Below, piece by piece: positions 12,008-24,700 of a stretch of 64,000 nt of DNA. The DNA is from Calycina herbarum (Eukaryota; Ascomycota; Leotiomycetes; Helotiales; Pezizellaceae). The stretch lies in assembly GCA_001414485.1 (NCBI GenBank), contig LLEY01000076.1:62001-126000 (forward strand), written 5' to 3'. Position 1 is the first letter of the stretch, and the number at the start of each line of letters is the position of its first letter. The position numbers were made by a program, and so were the translations under genes. Below the pieces are notes generated by a model, which saw only the letters and a program-made list of their open reading frames with translations, was not told the DNA's origin and did not search any database.

Positions 12008-12622
12008 TTGGATCTCTTCGATGGTATTACTGAGGCACTCTCCACGGAGGTTACATTGAGTTTGGCCTCAGAAAGGCCGCTGATTGCAGCTACGGTGGGA
12101 GCAGCTCAAGTTTTGACAGAGATGCGTACAGTGGAAAGCTATGGCAGAGCACGGGAGATTATTGACAATGCACTTGTACCGTTTTTTGAAGACGCCCACC
12201 CTCGACATCCGTTAAGAACAATGATCTTCCCAGAAATTTTGATCTCCCGGGTAGAAGTAGCAAGCGAGCCACAAGATCAGGACCTAGCGGTAGAAAACAT
12301 CATGCGGTATTACGAAAAGGACCTACGAGAACTATGTACCGACGGACAACCACAAGAGTGGTTACATCACATCAACTCTCTTGCAAACGAAAACAAATGG
12401 GGCATTATAAAAAGGCTTGCCGATCGATTTATCAAAAGCCGCCGTTCATTGCACGAGCTCATGGAAGTGCGATCCCAATATCAGTACGATAAAGAAGGGC
12501 TCAATGAGTTCCATTGTCAGGTTGATTTGTGGATTGAGATAGGCTGTCGTTTGGGAAAGGCTTGTCTGATTATGGCCAAGTGGATGGAGCGGGAAAGGCT
12601 TATTGGGAAACCCTTGGATTGA
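11996..12622 (+). CDS. Hypothetical protein, about 166-209 aa, unclear start
   Basis: An open frame bounded by an in-frame TAG at 11993 runs to the TGA at 12620. Its composition is protein-like from the very beginning (ALDLFDGITEALS), but the first in-frame ATG is at 12122 (MRTVESYG). Either translation starts there, or the TAG at 11993-11995 is the end of an intron and an upstream exon is missing or eroded. The protein looks helical and charged, without signal peptide or membrane segment. No domain is recognised. It sits alone between two AT-rich relic zones, so it could be a lineage-specific gene or a remnant. Confidence 0.45.
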   Translation: MRDALDLFDGITEALSTEVTLSLASERPLIAATVGAAQVLTEMRTVESYGRAREIIDNALVPFFEDAHPRHPLRTMIFPEILISRVEVASEPQDQDLAVENIMRYYEKDLRELCTDGQPQEWLHHINSLANENKWGIIKRLADRFIKSRRSLHELMEVRSQYQYDKEGLNEFHCQVDLWIEIGCRLGKACLIMAKWMERERLIGKPLD

Positions 12623-15267
12623 GTGTCGCGTTTTTCCCCGATGCTTTCCTATCTGAGAAGTTTCATAGAATACTCTTTCGATTGCATCATACTTTGCGAA
12701 GGCAAGGAACTAATAGGTAACAGCTTCTTTCTTTCCTGTTGTCTTGTTATACGTTGCGGGCAGGTTTTTCGTTGCAGGCAGGGTTTTGGTTATGTTCTGG
12801 TCTTTGAGTAACGATTTTTTAGCATCAGTTCTATTTGGCATTATTCTAAGCTTCCAATGGCGGTGGTGTAATTGGTTTACATCCAATATACGTTTGCTAT
12901 GTAGGGGAAGAAGAGGGGAGGTGGAGGTGAGAGGAGGCGGTCGATAAAACCCAACTACAATTCTTTTAGCTTCAATTTATGATTTTTCTTCAGCTAGCTG
13001 GCCACGTTATACTTTAATTCAACGCAAATTTGTACTTACCCCACTCCAGTAGCAATTGTTTCCTCTTCATTATGCCGCAGCTGCGAGATTACCTTTGACA
13101 CTATGAATATCCCGTAGACAGAAAGTTGAGACTCGTCCAATAAAACCCAATGTTTTGGTTGCAGGCACTTAGTGTAATACTCAGACGACCTGCGGCTGCG
13201 AACACATCAAGCTTACAAATCGAATGGGAAGGTGTTGCAGCACGACAAGTGGACTTGGTCTGGGGAATTTTAGAGTACTAAGTCAGCTACTTCATCCTAT
13301 TTTAACAGGCTAGAATCGCGAGGTTAAGAGTCTTTATCTGAATACTCCCACTTTAACGTTGTTATTACTGTCAATTTTGGTGCTACTGTCGAATTTAATA
13401 TTTATCTCCCTTGAATTATACACTCGATTCGACTATTTAAGAGAACGAGGAGAAAGCATAGACAGAACTTTGAGCTACTACTCTTTTATTTTGTACTTAT
13501 AAACTTAAAATAAAAAGCAGAGAATCTCTATCAAAAAGCTCCGGCAGGCATAGGCAAGCTACAATGACATGAGCCTTCAAACTGTCAAGCGACTCATAGA
13601 TCTCATTCGTCATACCAAATGCTTTCTGGATATTAGAAATAGTTTTCAGGCAAAGATAACTTTAACTGAAACTAGCCTCGATTACAAGTCCAGTGCGTAG
13701 AACACTTTCACTGTCGAAAACTTGTTTATTCTCGAAAATCTATTACACTTACTAGGCTTTCTCCCAAATTTCAAGCTTCCGAGCTTCTGCATCAATTCCT
13801 TGCAGCATCGTTGTCTTTTAGGCTGGTTTGACTACCTGTGAGCCTCCTTTTCTGTTGCCATGACCCCTTCAATTTCGTCTTGAATCCCGGCTAATACCGT
13901 CACTTTTCGTCCTTCAAGCGAATTTAACAATCTATAGTCGTCCCAAGTCAGTGACTATACTGGCGGCTTTATCCCCGAAATCTTCAACAATACAACCAAC
14001 CATAATCTCGAAGATAAGAAGGAAGAGAGGGCAATTCAAATACAAACCACGTCTCAAAAGAATTTGCCGGGACCTGTAAAAGCATTTATTCTAGAGAACC
14101 GGAAAGAATTTAGATACGACCATCTCATTTGTCTTGCTTGTCGTTTGCAACTGAGGACGACCTATAGGATAGATATAAACAATTAGACGTTTAAGCCCGA
14201 GAGTTGCATAGCATATGTCGATAGTATTCTCGGAAGTAGTCTTGACTATATGTGTATTTAGAAGAAAGAACTCTTGCTGTCGAGCGTACATTTACCACCG
14301 ATTATTTTCTTTCTACCGAAAGGCAGTTATACCCCTATCTCGGTTTCCAAGCGTTTCCCACTACTCTATATTTAAATCAGTCAGCTTTTTATCTTTTATT
14401 TCCTATTTTGTTTATTCACTTCTTCAACTCCTCAGCAGCGTTCTCGTACTTGTAGTAATTTTGAGCCAATACCTACACAATTTGATGTTCGACCAGCATA
14501 CTAAACCGATCAAGGCCTCTAAAATCAGGCATCTCGATTAAAGTGTTTTTGAGACCTTTGCTCCACTAGTCGTAACCTTGATCAACTCTTTGTTCTCAGT
14601 CTACCTCGTCTAGATTTTGAGAAACCAATGAACTCTCTTAATCTTCATTCTGGTTCCTACCACTGGAACAGGGTAACCCAAGCCCCTGTAAAGAAATAAC
14701 CTGCTCACCCTCTAGAAACCAATCCGCGCGATGTGCAACAAAACAAGTACTTCAATCAAAGAAAGGAAAAGTGGCTGTGCAAATCACCTAACATCGCCGT
14801 GGCGTTGTCAATGTGGCTGTCGTTTAAGCGATAGGGGATGGAATGTACACTCCCCAAAATAATTTACCATCAACTTGTATTTTATTCACTGATTCTTTAG
14901 TTTTGCTTCTCACTAGCTACAAAGTACACCCAATCCCAATCCCAAGTCCATGTTCACGCTCATTCTCATTCCGTGTCCATGTCCTCGAGTCCATTCCGTA
15001 TCATGCTGGTTCCCATGCTCTGCTCATACTCATGTTCTCGCTCAAACAAAAAATAGAGCAGGAAAATAAATGGGTATCTCGTCGCATCGTCAATTCCCCC
15101 TTGAGAGGACGCAGTAAGAAAATTCGTAAACCCATAATCCCATTATCACAACCACCCTCTCACTCGTCAATCAACGCCTTCTCATCACCCCGCTTTTTCA
15201 TCAAACCCCCCCTTTCCCAAACAGCCCCTCTCATCAACCCCCCGATCGCTCGCTCCAACCCCTAAAC
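12623..15267. other. AT-rich gap with eroded repeat copies
   Basis: No supported gene. ACTGTCGAA recurs at 13385 and 13710, and a diverged copy of the 11.25-kb repeat segment lies at about 13958-14020. The open frame 14843-15265 (+) is the downstream flank of the minus-strand RBR gene and has low-complexity composition; it is not called. Confidence 0.4.
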
Positions 15268-18200
15268 CTAATCCCACTCTCTCCTAGGCGTAGGAACCCC
15301 ATCCGCACCCTCACCACGCGACGCACGCGGCGAACTAAACCTCTTAGCTACACGCTCACCACCACCACCACTACCCCTAACCGGACTAACACCCATCCTC
15401 GCATTTCCCGCATTTCCCATACCCCCGTTTCCATTTCCCATTCCCCCAACCGGACCAGCCCCCATCCCCACATTCCCATCAAACCGTTGAAACCGGCCCC
15501 GCCTCTCAGCAGCCGCCTTCTTAATATCCTCAATCTTCTTCTCAATCTCCGCCTGCCTCTCCCGCTGCGCCCGTTCCATCACCGCTCTGCTCTTAGAAAA
15601 CTTCGATGCAACCGCCCGCGGGTCCTCATCTTCGTTTCCACCATTCTCGAGACCCATGAAAGCTTGAGAGCGTCTTGGTAAATCACCGGCAGGATCCTGT
15701 CGATTAGCAGCAGCAGCTCTCCTGGCTTCAGCCTTTGGATTCTGATGTTGAAATCGTGCCGCAAGTCTGCCATCTCCCTCGCCATTTGGATTCTGAGGTT
15801 GGACTCGTCGAAGTTGGCCGTTTTCATTACGTTTGAAATGCAGAGTAGGAAGTCCGCCATCTTCATCACCATCCCCATTCAGAGGTCGTCGAAGTCCTGC
15901 CACGGGTTTCTCATCTTCCTCACCATCCACATTAAAAGGTCGTCTCATTCGCGCCGCAAGACTTTTCGCATCAGCATCCAAAGCAGCACGTACCCTCAAT
16001 CGCGGACTAAGAGGAGTCTGCCGTTGTCTCGGTGCTCCTGCACCATCCACATTAAAAGGTCGACCCATTCGCGCCGCAAGACTTTCCGCATCAGCATGCA
16101 AAGCAGCACGCACCCTCGATCGCGGACTAGGAGGATTCTGCGGTTGTCTCGGCGCTCCTGCAGCATCACGTTCCAACCATCCCTCTCGATTCGGTTGTCT
16201 CGCCCCGCCGTCGTTCAAAAGTCGCTCAAAGAGTCCTCCCCGCCTCGCAGGCGACAGGATATTTCCCTCGGGATTCGCCTCGGCTTTCGCAGCATTTCGT
16301 TCCGGACGTCCTTGTTGCCAGGTCTTACGTCGTAGTAGTTCGGGAGCCCGCGGAGCAGCTGGAGCAGCTGGAGCTGCTGGAGCGTGGAGAAGATATGGGG
16401 GAGGTGCTTCAGCGAGATGAAATCCAGCAGGCCTATCCAAATATCGAGCTGCATTACGTCGGTCAATCTCATTGAAATGGTTCAGATATCTCACGGATAC
16501 TGGGTCAAGTTGAACTTCAATGTCATAAAATTAGCCTCTTATCGTGAAGGTACCTTTGAAGTTGAAGGGATGTATGGAAAGTTCATGATGCAACCATAAG
16601 GAAAGGTTAGGATATTTGGGACTTACCTCCAAGTTTGCCCTCACGAAGGAGTTCCTCACGCTCACGAGGATGTTTTAGGTGAAGTCTGTCGCGCCTATTT
16701 TGCACAAGTTGATCTTGCAAGAGGGAAAAAAAAAGAATCAGCAAACAGTTCAACACAGGCAGGGAAACGGAACGTATGGGACAAGTTTCATGTATTATAT
16801 AGCTGTACGGTAGTTTATACACTGGTAGAATAGAGAATCATGAAACGTGTCGGTTGATAGATAACCAGCCACCGATTCCCCCAAGAACGACCAAAGAAAA
16901 AATCTACCAACTAACCATGGATTTGCTGTCTGGCTGCAGCTTGGCCGAGTTGCTGGGCTCTATACTGTGGATTCCTGGCTTTTCTAGCCTCTTCGTCCTT
17001 GATGACGTCCTGTGAAATTTTGATTTTCAAATCCTCCTCAGTATATTCCGGATGCTCGGCTCGAACTTTCTCCAGTGCTTCCTTCTCCGCTTTGCTGACT
17101 TCATTGTCGTGTCGCTCCTCGATATTGTCGAATAGCGGGCAGTTGCCTACTTTTCCTCCACGACCCATATCGTTGAAGTGATCATAGGCGCATGATTTGG
17201 AGCAAACGTAACACTGTATATTACCACATTTTGAGCACGACATCTTGTTGCATCCCTCGTCCTTGATAAATGGAGCGCCACATGTGTTGCATTTTCTGAT
17301 GAGCGCAGCGGACATTGCTTCTTCGATTTGTCGACGGATGGAAAGTCCATTCTCTTTTGCAAATTCCTCACAGCTCTGTGGGATATGTGATTCGAGTTTG
17401 CATAGTCGACAGCTGACTTTCTCGCAATCCGGGGCTTGACATTGAAATTCCTTGTTGACCTCTACGGGGGGATATTCGGCAGCGAATGGACAGAATGGGC
17501 AACTAGCAAGATTTTCAATACCAGCCATTCGCAACATAGCTTCTTGCTCGGTTCGTTCAAGTGCGATCATTGTCGGTTCATCAAGGAACAGCAATCTTTG
17601 GTCTCTCGCGAACCCTCCCTCACAGCCTTCCATAGACATGCAATGAAGCTCATACTTGGAAGCGCCAATTTCTGTGTCTGCCATCTGTTTTGCACATCCC
17701 CTACAAAACCAATGAAAGGTATCGCTATCGCAATGGATCATTCTGTTCATTGGATAATCTCCAAAGCAGCATCCACATTCTGACATGGTACCATCAAGTT
17801 GTGCTTGTCGTTCATTTGCCTCTTCTGCGAGTTGATATAAGTGTTCGGCTGCCCGGGCCTCGTCGGCTTTTGCTCTAACTTTTCTTGCGGCCTGTATTTC
17901 AAGGATGGCCTCTATAACTTCTCCCGGCTCCGCGTTTGTTGTGATAGCTGCTTGGAGGTTTTGCTCGTTGTATCGAGCTGGCATCTTTCTGTTGCTTTTG
18001 AGTTTTTGGTAGGTTGGATTGGCGGGGTTCCATTCTCTCTCAGCTTGCTCCAGAACTCGGTAGGCGTGAAATAATCGATATCCACTCAAGGAGAGGGTGC
18101 TATCAATGAAAGACATGGTAGTTGATTTAAATTCAAAGCTGAGAAACTCGCGTCTAGAAATTGTTAGCGCTCGTTGATATGTAATTATGCAAGCAATTCA

Positions 18201-19302
18201 TGCTGAAGACAAGAAAGATTCTTAGTTGCATAGTAGCCGCTATCGTATCAAATAGCCATTATGGGTGTCCAACTTACATGTATTTTCCGACACGCGGCGA
18301 CACTGGCGATGGGCGATCAGCCGCTCCATACTTCTGAACTGCAGCCTCCTCCTCAGTGACTTCTCTCTTTCTCTTGAGTGTCTTTTCTTTGTCTTTTGCC
18401 TTGGGATATGATGTGCCATTTTCGGTCTTGTCCAGGATGTGAGCAATGATCAGATCGGAAGATTTGCCCACTGTATCATACAGTTCCCCAACATGGTGTT
18501 GACATATATCTGGGAAGAGTGCGAGAACTATTTCAATGCAATCAAAGCGATCCTCAATTTGAGGTTCTGCTTCCACTTGCTGAAATGGCTGGGCAGGTAG
18601 ATCGGGCTGCCTAGGTGCAGGAGGTTGCGCAAATTGAAATGGTTGCGGTGCAGCAGGAGGTTGAGGTGCAGGAGGTTGCTCAATTTGAAAAGGTTGTGCT
18701 TCCTCCAGTTCAAATCCATCCTGTTCATTTGGTTGGCCGGCCATGAACCGAGCAATCATCTCATCATTGAAATCATCATCCAGAACATAATCACCAAACT
18801 GCTGCCAACCTTGTTCTACATTTCCATTGAGGAGCGGAACGGGATTCATGTGGTTGAAACCAGCTACATGGTTAGGACCAGGTGGTGCACCATTAGGTTG
18901 TGGTTGTCCATTCGCTGGTTGTTGTTGCGGAAGTGGTTGCTGCTGCGCTGGAACTGCAGCTGGAGCTCGTGGCGGTGATGATGGGACACCTGCGAGATCG
19001 ATAAAATTGTTGGGGATCCGAACTTCGTCATCATCGCTGTCGCTAATCAAGTCGATGACATTCATGGCTCCGGCTGGCGCATTTACCAAATCATTTTTTT
19101 TTCTCGGTGCGACTGGAGGATAGACGTTCATTGCAGGAGGATGTGGGTGGAGTATAGATTGAGATACTGCTGGTGGTTTCTTCCGGCGAGCGAGGACCAG
19201 AATTCTCTTGGGGTTGATATATTTCCGTAAAGTCTCGCGTTTGGTGACGGAAGAAGACGAGTGGGTCTTTATGGCGACGGGAGCAGGAACTAAATCTTCC
19301 AT
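15268..19302 (-). CDS. RBR-type E3 ubiquitin ligase with SUMO-interacting motif and long disordered tail, 1198 aa
   Basis: Four exons: 19302-18278, 18153-16916, 16713-16627 and 16514-15268. Introns of 124, 202 and 112 bp have donors GTAAGT, GTTAGT and GTAAGT, and phases agree. Residues 82-93 (VIDLISDSDDDE) form a typical SUMO-interacting motif, and a CUE-like helix patch (IEIVLALFPDI) follows near 258. RING1 lies at about 468-519 (CGCCFGDYP), the IBR at 540-604, and RING2 at 630-662 (CNTCGAPFIKDEGCNKMSC), with Cys643 as the expected catalytic thioester residue. This order is that of RNF216/Triad3-like ligases. The last 400 residues are low complexity (Ala/Pro, Arg, Gly), with a 38-40 residue tandem duplication. 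Likely role: transfer of ubiquitin to SUMO-marked or other substrates (inference). Confidence 0.85.
15915..16155 (-). repeat. In-frame tandem duplication of about 120 bp inside the RBR ligase tail
   Basis: Two adjacent copies encode GAPRQ-x-Q-x-P-x-SPR-x-RVRAAL-x-ADA-x-SLAARM-x-RPFNVDG. The nucleotide copies differ at about one base in ten, so the duplication is fairly recent and the frame is kept. Confidence 0.8.
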
Positions 19303-20485
19303 GGTAAGTTTTAGCTTTGGAGATGTCGAGATTTCTCGAGATTTCTCGAGATTTCTCGAAAGTTCAAGATCGAGTGAACAGGGATCTGGATGTGAGTCTC
19401 AATGTTTGGGTGAAAGACAGTCGGATCCAAGAGCTCGTTCAGCCTTGCCAACGGGGATATACTTTCTGATCCGCGACGCAGCGGGTTTGGGAGGAAGATA
19501 TAAGATGTCGACTTACCTTTACCTCTTGCAGAGGAAGCTTGATGCCATATTTGGACTAAGATGCTCTACTCTCGGCCATGTCTTCCTCCAAAGGCGACGT
19601 GAATCTGGAGAGATTGCTTAAGTGTTGGTTCCAGAGAGGTTCCAGATTAGGCAAGAAGCACGTGGTTCTCCATCGTGAGAAATTCGGCTCATTGGTCCAA
19701 TGCCAGCAAGGAGAGTGGGGCTACAGTTTCGGTACTTGCTGCAGCGTAGAAATATAGAAATAGCCTCATCGTTCGCACTTGCCGTACCTAGGTATGTGTT
19801 ATGTGTATGTAGCTGAATTGTTCCCACAAAAGAAGATGGAATAGAACATTCCTTTGCTCTTCTTTGCACCCCATGCCCAGCCCTGCAACTGCCCTGCATG
19901 AATCCCACTCATGCCAAGCATCCCTCCCAGCTGCCCCAGCCGAGTCCCCGCTAGTGCAAACCGATTATCCCGGCACTAGCCGGACTAGCCGCACTAGCCG
20001 GCCTCTGCAGCTGCCAGATTGGTCCTTCAACATCAACCCTTTCACCCTTTCACCCTTTCACCCACATGGCCAAATCCATGCCCACCGAAGCGATTACTCT
20101 TTCAACAGGGCTGACTCGTTTGCCTTTACTCAATGGAAATGTTTGTAAGTGATTGGGACAAGTCACTCGCAGTCAACTTGACCTCGGACAACTACCCGCT
20201 CGCTGACTTGTCTCGTCTCGTCGGAATCATTCCTTCGTTCCTATTTCTTCTCTCTCTGTTCCCTTCTATTCCTCCTATTTCTCTTCACTCCACCTGCATC
20301 CATCCACCTACACCTACAAAGATAAAGAAACGTACATAAGAGGGGCGGACTACGCCCTTCCCCAGATACATTAGCCCACTCCGCAGTTCAGCAATCCGGT
20401 TGCTCTTACTCATTGCTCATCCCTTCCACAACTCACAGAACAAACGAGATCCCATCCAAACCAGAACAATCTCTACAACTTCAAC
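19303..20485. promoter_or_regulatory. Shared promoter region of the RBR ligase (-) and the lyc1-like gene (+)
   Basis: The two starts diverge across 1.18 kb. At 19328-19362 a palindromic unit (gagatttctc) is repeated three to four times, close to the RBR start. Around 19970-20005 the sequence ctagccg is repeated. A triple accctttc runs at about 20036-20060. Open frames in this stretch are not protein-like. Confidence 0.5.
19328..19362. repeat. Palindromic short tandem repeat gagatttctc
   Basis: The self-complementary-like decamer is repeated head to tail 26 bp upstream of the RBR ligase start codon; it can fold back on itself. Confidence 0.7.
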
Positions 20486-21745
20486 ATGGCGGATCTTCCT
20501 TTGGCCTCCTCCCCCAATCTTGTGCTTGCACATCCCACCCAGGCAGAAAAGGTAAAGACCTGGATCCTCAATGCCCAAAACTGGGGTTCAGCTCTTTCAT
20601 TGCCGGGTTATCTCCAGCGAGAGGAGTACCTCGCAAATATCCCACAAACACGCGATGGCGGGGTTACACGTACGTATTTTACCCCCCTTTTTACCCCTCC
20701 ACACCCAACTCCACCCCCTCCCTTTTCTCGGCAATCTTCAGTGTAACTTACCTGCCCCACAGACTGGATTCTCACCGATTCCACCCTTCCTGAAGACTCT
20801 CGACCTATCCTTGCCTCCTGCGAATCCCTCCGTCGTCATGCTATCCTCGCAAATCCCGATGGTACAACGAAAGAAGTCGTTACCCATGGCATTGGTTCTG
20901 TCTTCTGTGCCCCAGAGTATCGAGGCCGCGGTTACGCAAATCGTATGCTATCATTGGTTGGCGTAATCCTCAAGACACACCAGAAGGAAATTGCGGAATG
21001 TCCATTCAGCATTTTGTATTCGGATATCGGGAAGAAATTCTATGCCGGTTTGGGATGGAAAGTGTTTGCCAGTTCCCACATATCTCTCCCATCTCTACCA
21101 AACAACACAAATGGAAACGTCACAACAAATGGGACTGCAAACGAGACTGCCAAAACCCTCACATCAGCAGAATTGAAAGATTTCATCAACCAAGACTGCA
21201 CCTCCCTCAAGACCCTCGTCCCAAAAACCGCAAAATCCACCCAAAAACCCTCTTTAGCTATCCTCCCCGACGCCCAAACAATACAATGGCACCACCTCCG
21301 CGAAACCTTCATGACCACCAAACTCTTCCCCAACCGCGCACCCCCAACAATCAACGGCGCCATCTCCACCGGTCCCCCCGGCTCAAGAGTCTGGATAGTC
21401 TTCACCCGCGTCTTCTACGGCCCAATCGATTCTCCTACTTCTGGAAATAAATTCTACATCCTCCGTCTTGTTTTGGAAGATGAGAATAATACGGAAGAAA
21501 ATGCTGAGAAGTTGGTTAGTGTCCTTGATGTCGCGCGAGAGGAAGCGGGGAAATGGAGGTTGGATAGCGTGGTTGTTTGGAACGTCAGTGAAGTTGTAAA
21601 GAAGCTCTTAGCGAGGAAGGGGGTGCAGTATACGTTTGAGGATAGGGAGTCGGATAGTATTGCTAGTTTGATGTGGTATGGGGAGGGAGAGGGGGGGCCG
21701 CAAGAGGTGGAGTGGGTCGCGAATGAGAAGTTTGCTTGGTGTTAG
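20486..21745 (+). CDS. lyc1: LYC1-type lysine N-acetyltransferase (GNAT fold), 388 aa
   Basis: Exons are 20486-20669 and 20763-21745. The 93-bp intron has donor GTACGT and acceptor CCCACAG and joins in phase 1. The length is close to that of Yarrowia LYC1 (about 390 aa). The acetyl-CoA loop motif RGRGYA lies at residues 115-120, preceded by IGSVFCAPEY, the usual strand before motif A. The segment ILYSDIGKKFYAGLGWKVF is the typical GNAT 'FY-x-x-x-GW' element. Family knowledge: LYC1 acetylates lysine at N6 as the first step of lysine breakdown in some yeasts; in filamentous fungi the substrate is not established. No targeting signal is seen. Confidence 0.8.
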
Positions 21746-24700
21746 TTTGTTGATTCTTGGAGGGAGCTAAAATCTGGGTTGGTTTGGCCTGGTCTGGCGT
21801 GGTTTGGCTAGTCTGGTATGGTTTAGTGTTGATTTTAGTTGGCGGGGAGGTTTTAGAATGACGAGACTCTTCGGCAGATGGGGGGAGAGGCGAACCTTTT
21901 GGGTAGACTGGTTTTCTCGACTATTGAGGGGCGGGTTTAGACTGAAGAAATTGTCGGCATATTTTTACATACCCAGAGAAGAATATTTTGGATATGGGTT
22001 GGCTTTAGGTGTGAAGTCACGTTTAAGTCATGTGAACAATGGTCATCTGACTAAGTCTCGTCGCGCGTTGAAAAAAGGCAATGAGGTGTCGAGAACGCTC
22101 AAACGGTCGTTGGTATTGACAACTAATTGAGACTGTGGTCAAATTGCAACACGGTTTTCCTTTTTTCCGGGGAGTATAAATGATGGTCCTCACTTACTCA
22201 ACTCTTGGATCAAAACCGCACGAAACTCGGATTCCAAACCACAAATTCTCCTACCTTCACCGGGTTTAAAAGTGTGCACTCATCACACGGGTACTTTCCT
22301 CTCCTGCGCATTTGTGAGAATATCGCGCAGATATTAAGCTCCAACTAGGAGTTATTGAAGAGGACGACATGAATGAATTTTTCATGGTCGATGGTGGGGT
22401 GGGTTTTTCGACCGTAACTTCGATAATTATTTTGCGGGGGAGTTCGAGGTGATGAGTACCTTCAAGTAAATGGCTTTCTTGGTATCTTTGGGATGCTATG
22501 TTGTTTGGAGAACTTGGGTGTGTTTCTGTTACTTTAAAAATGGTTGGAAAGTGGACTCTTTATGCGCTTTTCTTGGAAGATCATAGGTTGTATCGGAAGG
22601 GGCGCTTTCTTGGGTTTAATTTATTTTATATATTTTTTCGTTTGTCTCTATGATATTCTTGAGACTATCGAAAAACAGAGAAAGGAATAAGGGAGGATTA
22701 GAGTGGGATATGATGTTTTAACAGGGCGACGTTGCGAAGTCTAATAACCTGTTTGCTTGTTCGATTTGTTCTTGTAAGTATAATTTTTTGTACTTGGGGG
22801 GATTCTAGCTCGGGTTTTGGGTCGAGAGAATTGATAGAAAGCAAGGCGGGTTGGTATATTATTAATGCAAAGGAAACAGGTACTATACTCTCAGTTGATT
22901 GGGGTCTGGTGCTGTACTTGTAGATGTGGAGAAATTACGCCTTCGACTTAGAGACTGCTGGATCGCTTTCGGATGAGAAGAAGAAAGAGAAGCTTTCTAT
23001 TTGTGTGTAGTGGGGGGTTTTATTCCGGGCATCTTTTCTCGAGCGTATCGACAGTAATTGCACCAGTTCTTTTGATCCAGTAGTTCACATAGGGAACTTT
23101 GAGTAATTGTTCTCCGAATTTTGCTAGGTGCTATTCTGGTTTATAGTACTGGCACACAAGCCATTCTTTTGTCGGGACCGAGGGGAAGACAAAGGTGTTA
23201 AGTCGACAATCTTTGGAATCTTTCTATTTCGTATTGAAAGGGATTATTTCTTATTTTTGAGACTTCAAAATAACAAGGCTGGCAAGAAAGCGGGATGAGG
23301 TGATGAGAAGAGGAGTTTTAATTCTTCATTTCAAGAGGTGCGAAGGAGAGCAAGGCAAAGTCGAAAGTGAAATCATCACCAAAATTCAAGAAAAATTATG
23401 TGAGCTCTAACTATTAAAAAAGTAACTTCGATTCCTATCCTACTTTTCTTAGATAGAAGAAACCTTATTGAGACTGGCATTGGAGTACAGCAACAGCAAC
23501 AGCAACAGCACGACGACGATGATGATACTCTCAAGTTCGTGATGGGACTAGGATTCTTCCCCCCCCCCGAGATGTAGGATGATTTCTATTTTTTAAAAAG
23601 AATTTGAGACACGAACGATTGAGAAATTTCGAGATGCTTTTTTCCTAGGAGAGTACTTTTTGCATTCGACAGTGAGAACAGCAAGATCTATACTTATACG
23701 TGGTTTTCAGAACTTCCAAGGTGTACACTGGTAATCTAGTGCTCTTTGAACAAAGTAGGCATAGACTTATTTGACCACAACACCACAACACCACACAGAA
23801 CAACCAGCTCAATTGAGCAGTTGCAAGCTGTAATATTTCTCGTTGGCACAGTAAATCAAGAGTTCTAAAGCTGGTCTATTGATATTTAGAGTGATTTGTA
23901 GAGTTGGAAGTTTTACTTACTATTAAATATAGTTTCCTAATCACTCTAAGAAGAATATTTCAATTTTTTATACTCTATCTATTTGCTATCAGTTATCTAA
24001 TATGACCATATTTATCTTTTATATATTAGCCCTGGGTATACTAATAGTTTTAAAGGTAGACTTCATATTTGTTGTACTCAAGGGAGAATGAGGTAGAAAG
24101 AGGTGGTATATCACTTTCAATTGTGAATTCTTTTTTGGCCAGAATGAGAGGTCCTCCGACGATCGGCCAAGGAAGTTGGGAGAATTGATACCCACACCCA
24201 CACCCTGTCTAATTTTTGACTGACTAAGTTGCGAGTAAGCCGTACTTGAGTCGAGTAAGCCACCAGGTAAGCTCTCAGAAAACCCCAGCCACTCACGTGC
24301 TACTTACCCCTCTATTCCTCCTTTTAGATTGACGTATATATTCTATTATATGCTGCTTTTTGTCTATCATAGATTACAACCCCTCGGTTAAATTGGCAAG
24401 TGTGAATTAAGAGGACGAGGAGGAATTGGATAAGCTTTTCTACGATATCAAAGTTATAGACATAAAGGGGTATAAATTCAAATCTGAGCGCCTAAAATAG
24501 AGGATGTCATGGAATGAAACCAGGGAACTGGATATGAGGAGAAGTTGGAGACCAATGTTTCTTAAGTTCAAAGAAAGCAGGGGAACAAAGAAAAGAGAAG
24601 AGATAAAGTTCATCGACAGCTTTCAAGGAGAGATGAGAACAAGGATATGATTGAGGGAACTTCAGGGAACTTTTAGATTTCGACAGCGAGTGGATTCTCG

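Noticed and set aside
14843..15265. 140-aa plus-strand frame
   Set aside because: Pro/Ser low complexity, lies in the 3' flank of the minus-strand RBR gene, no motif.
16607..16822. Separate small gene between the RBR exons
   Set aside because: Its last third is exon 3 of the RBR ligase, with matching phases on both sides; the rest is intron.
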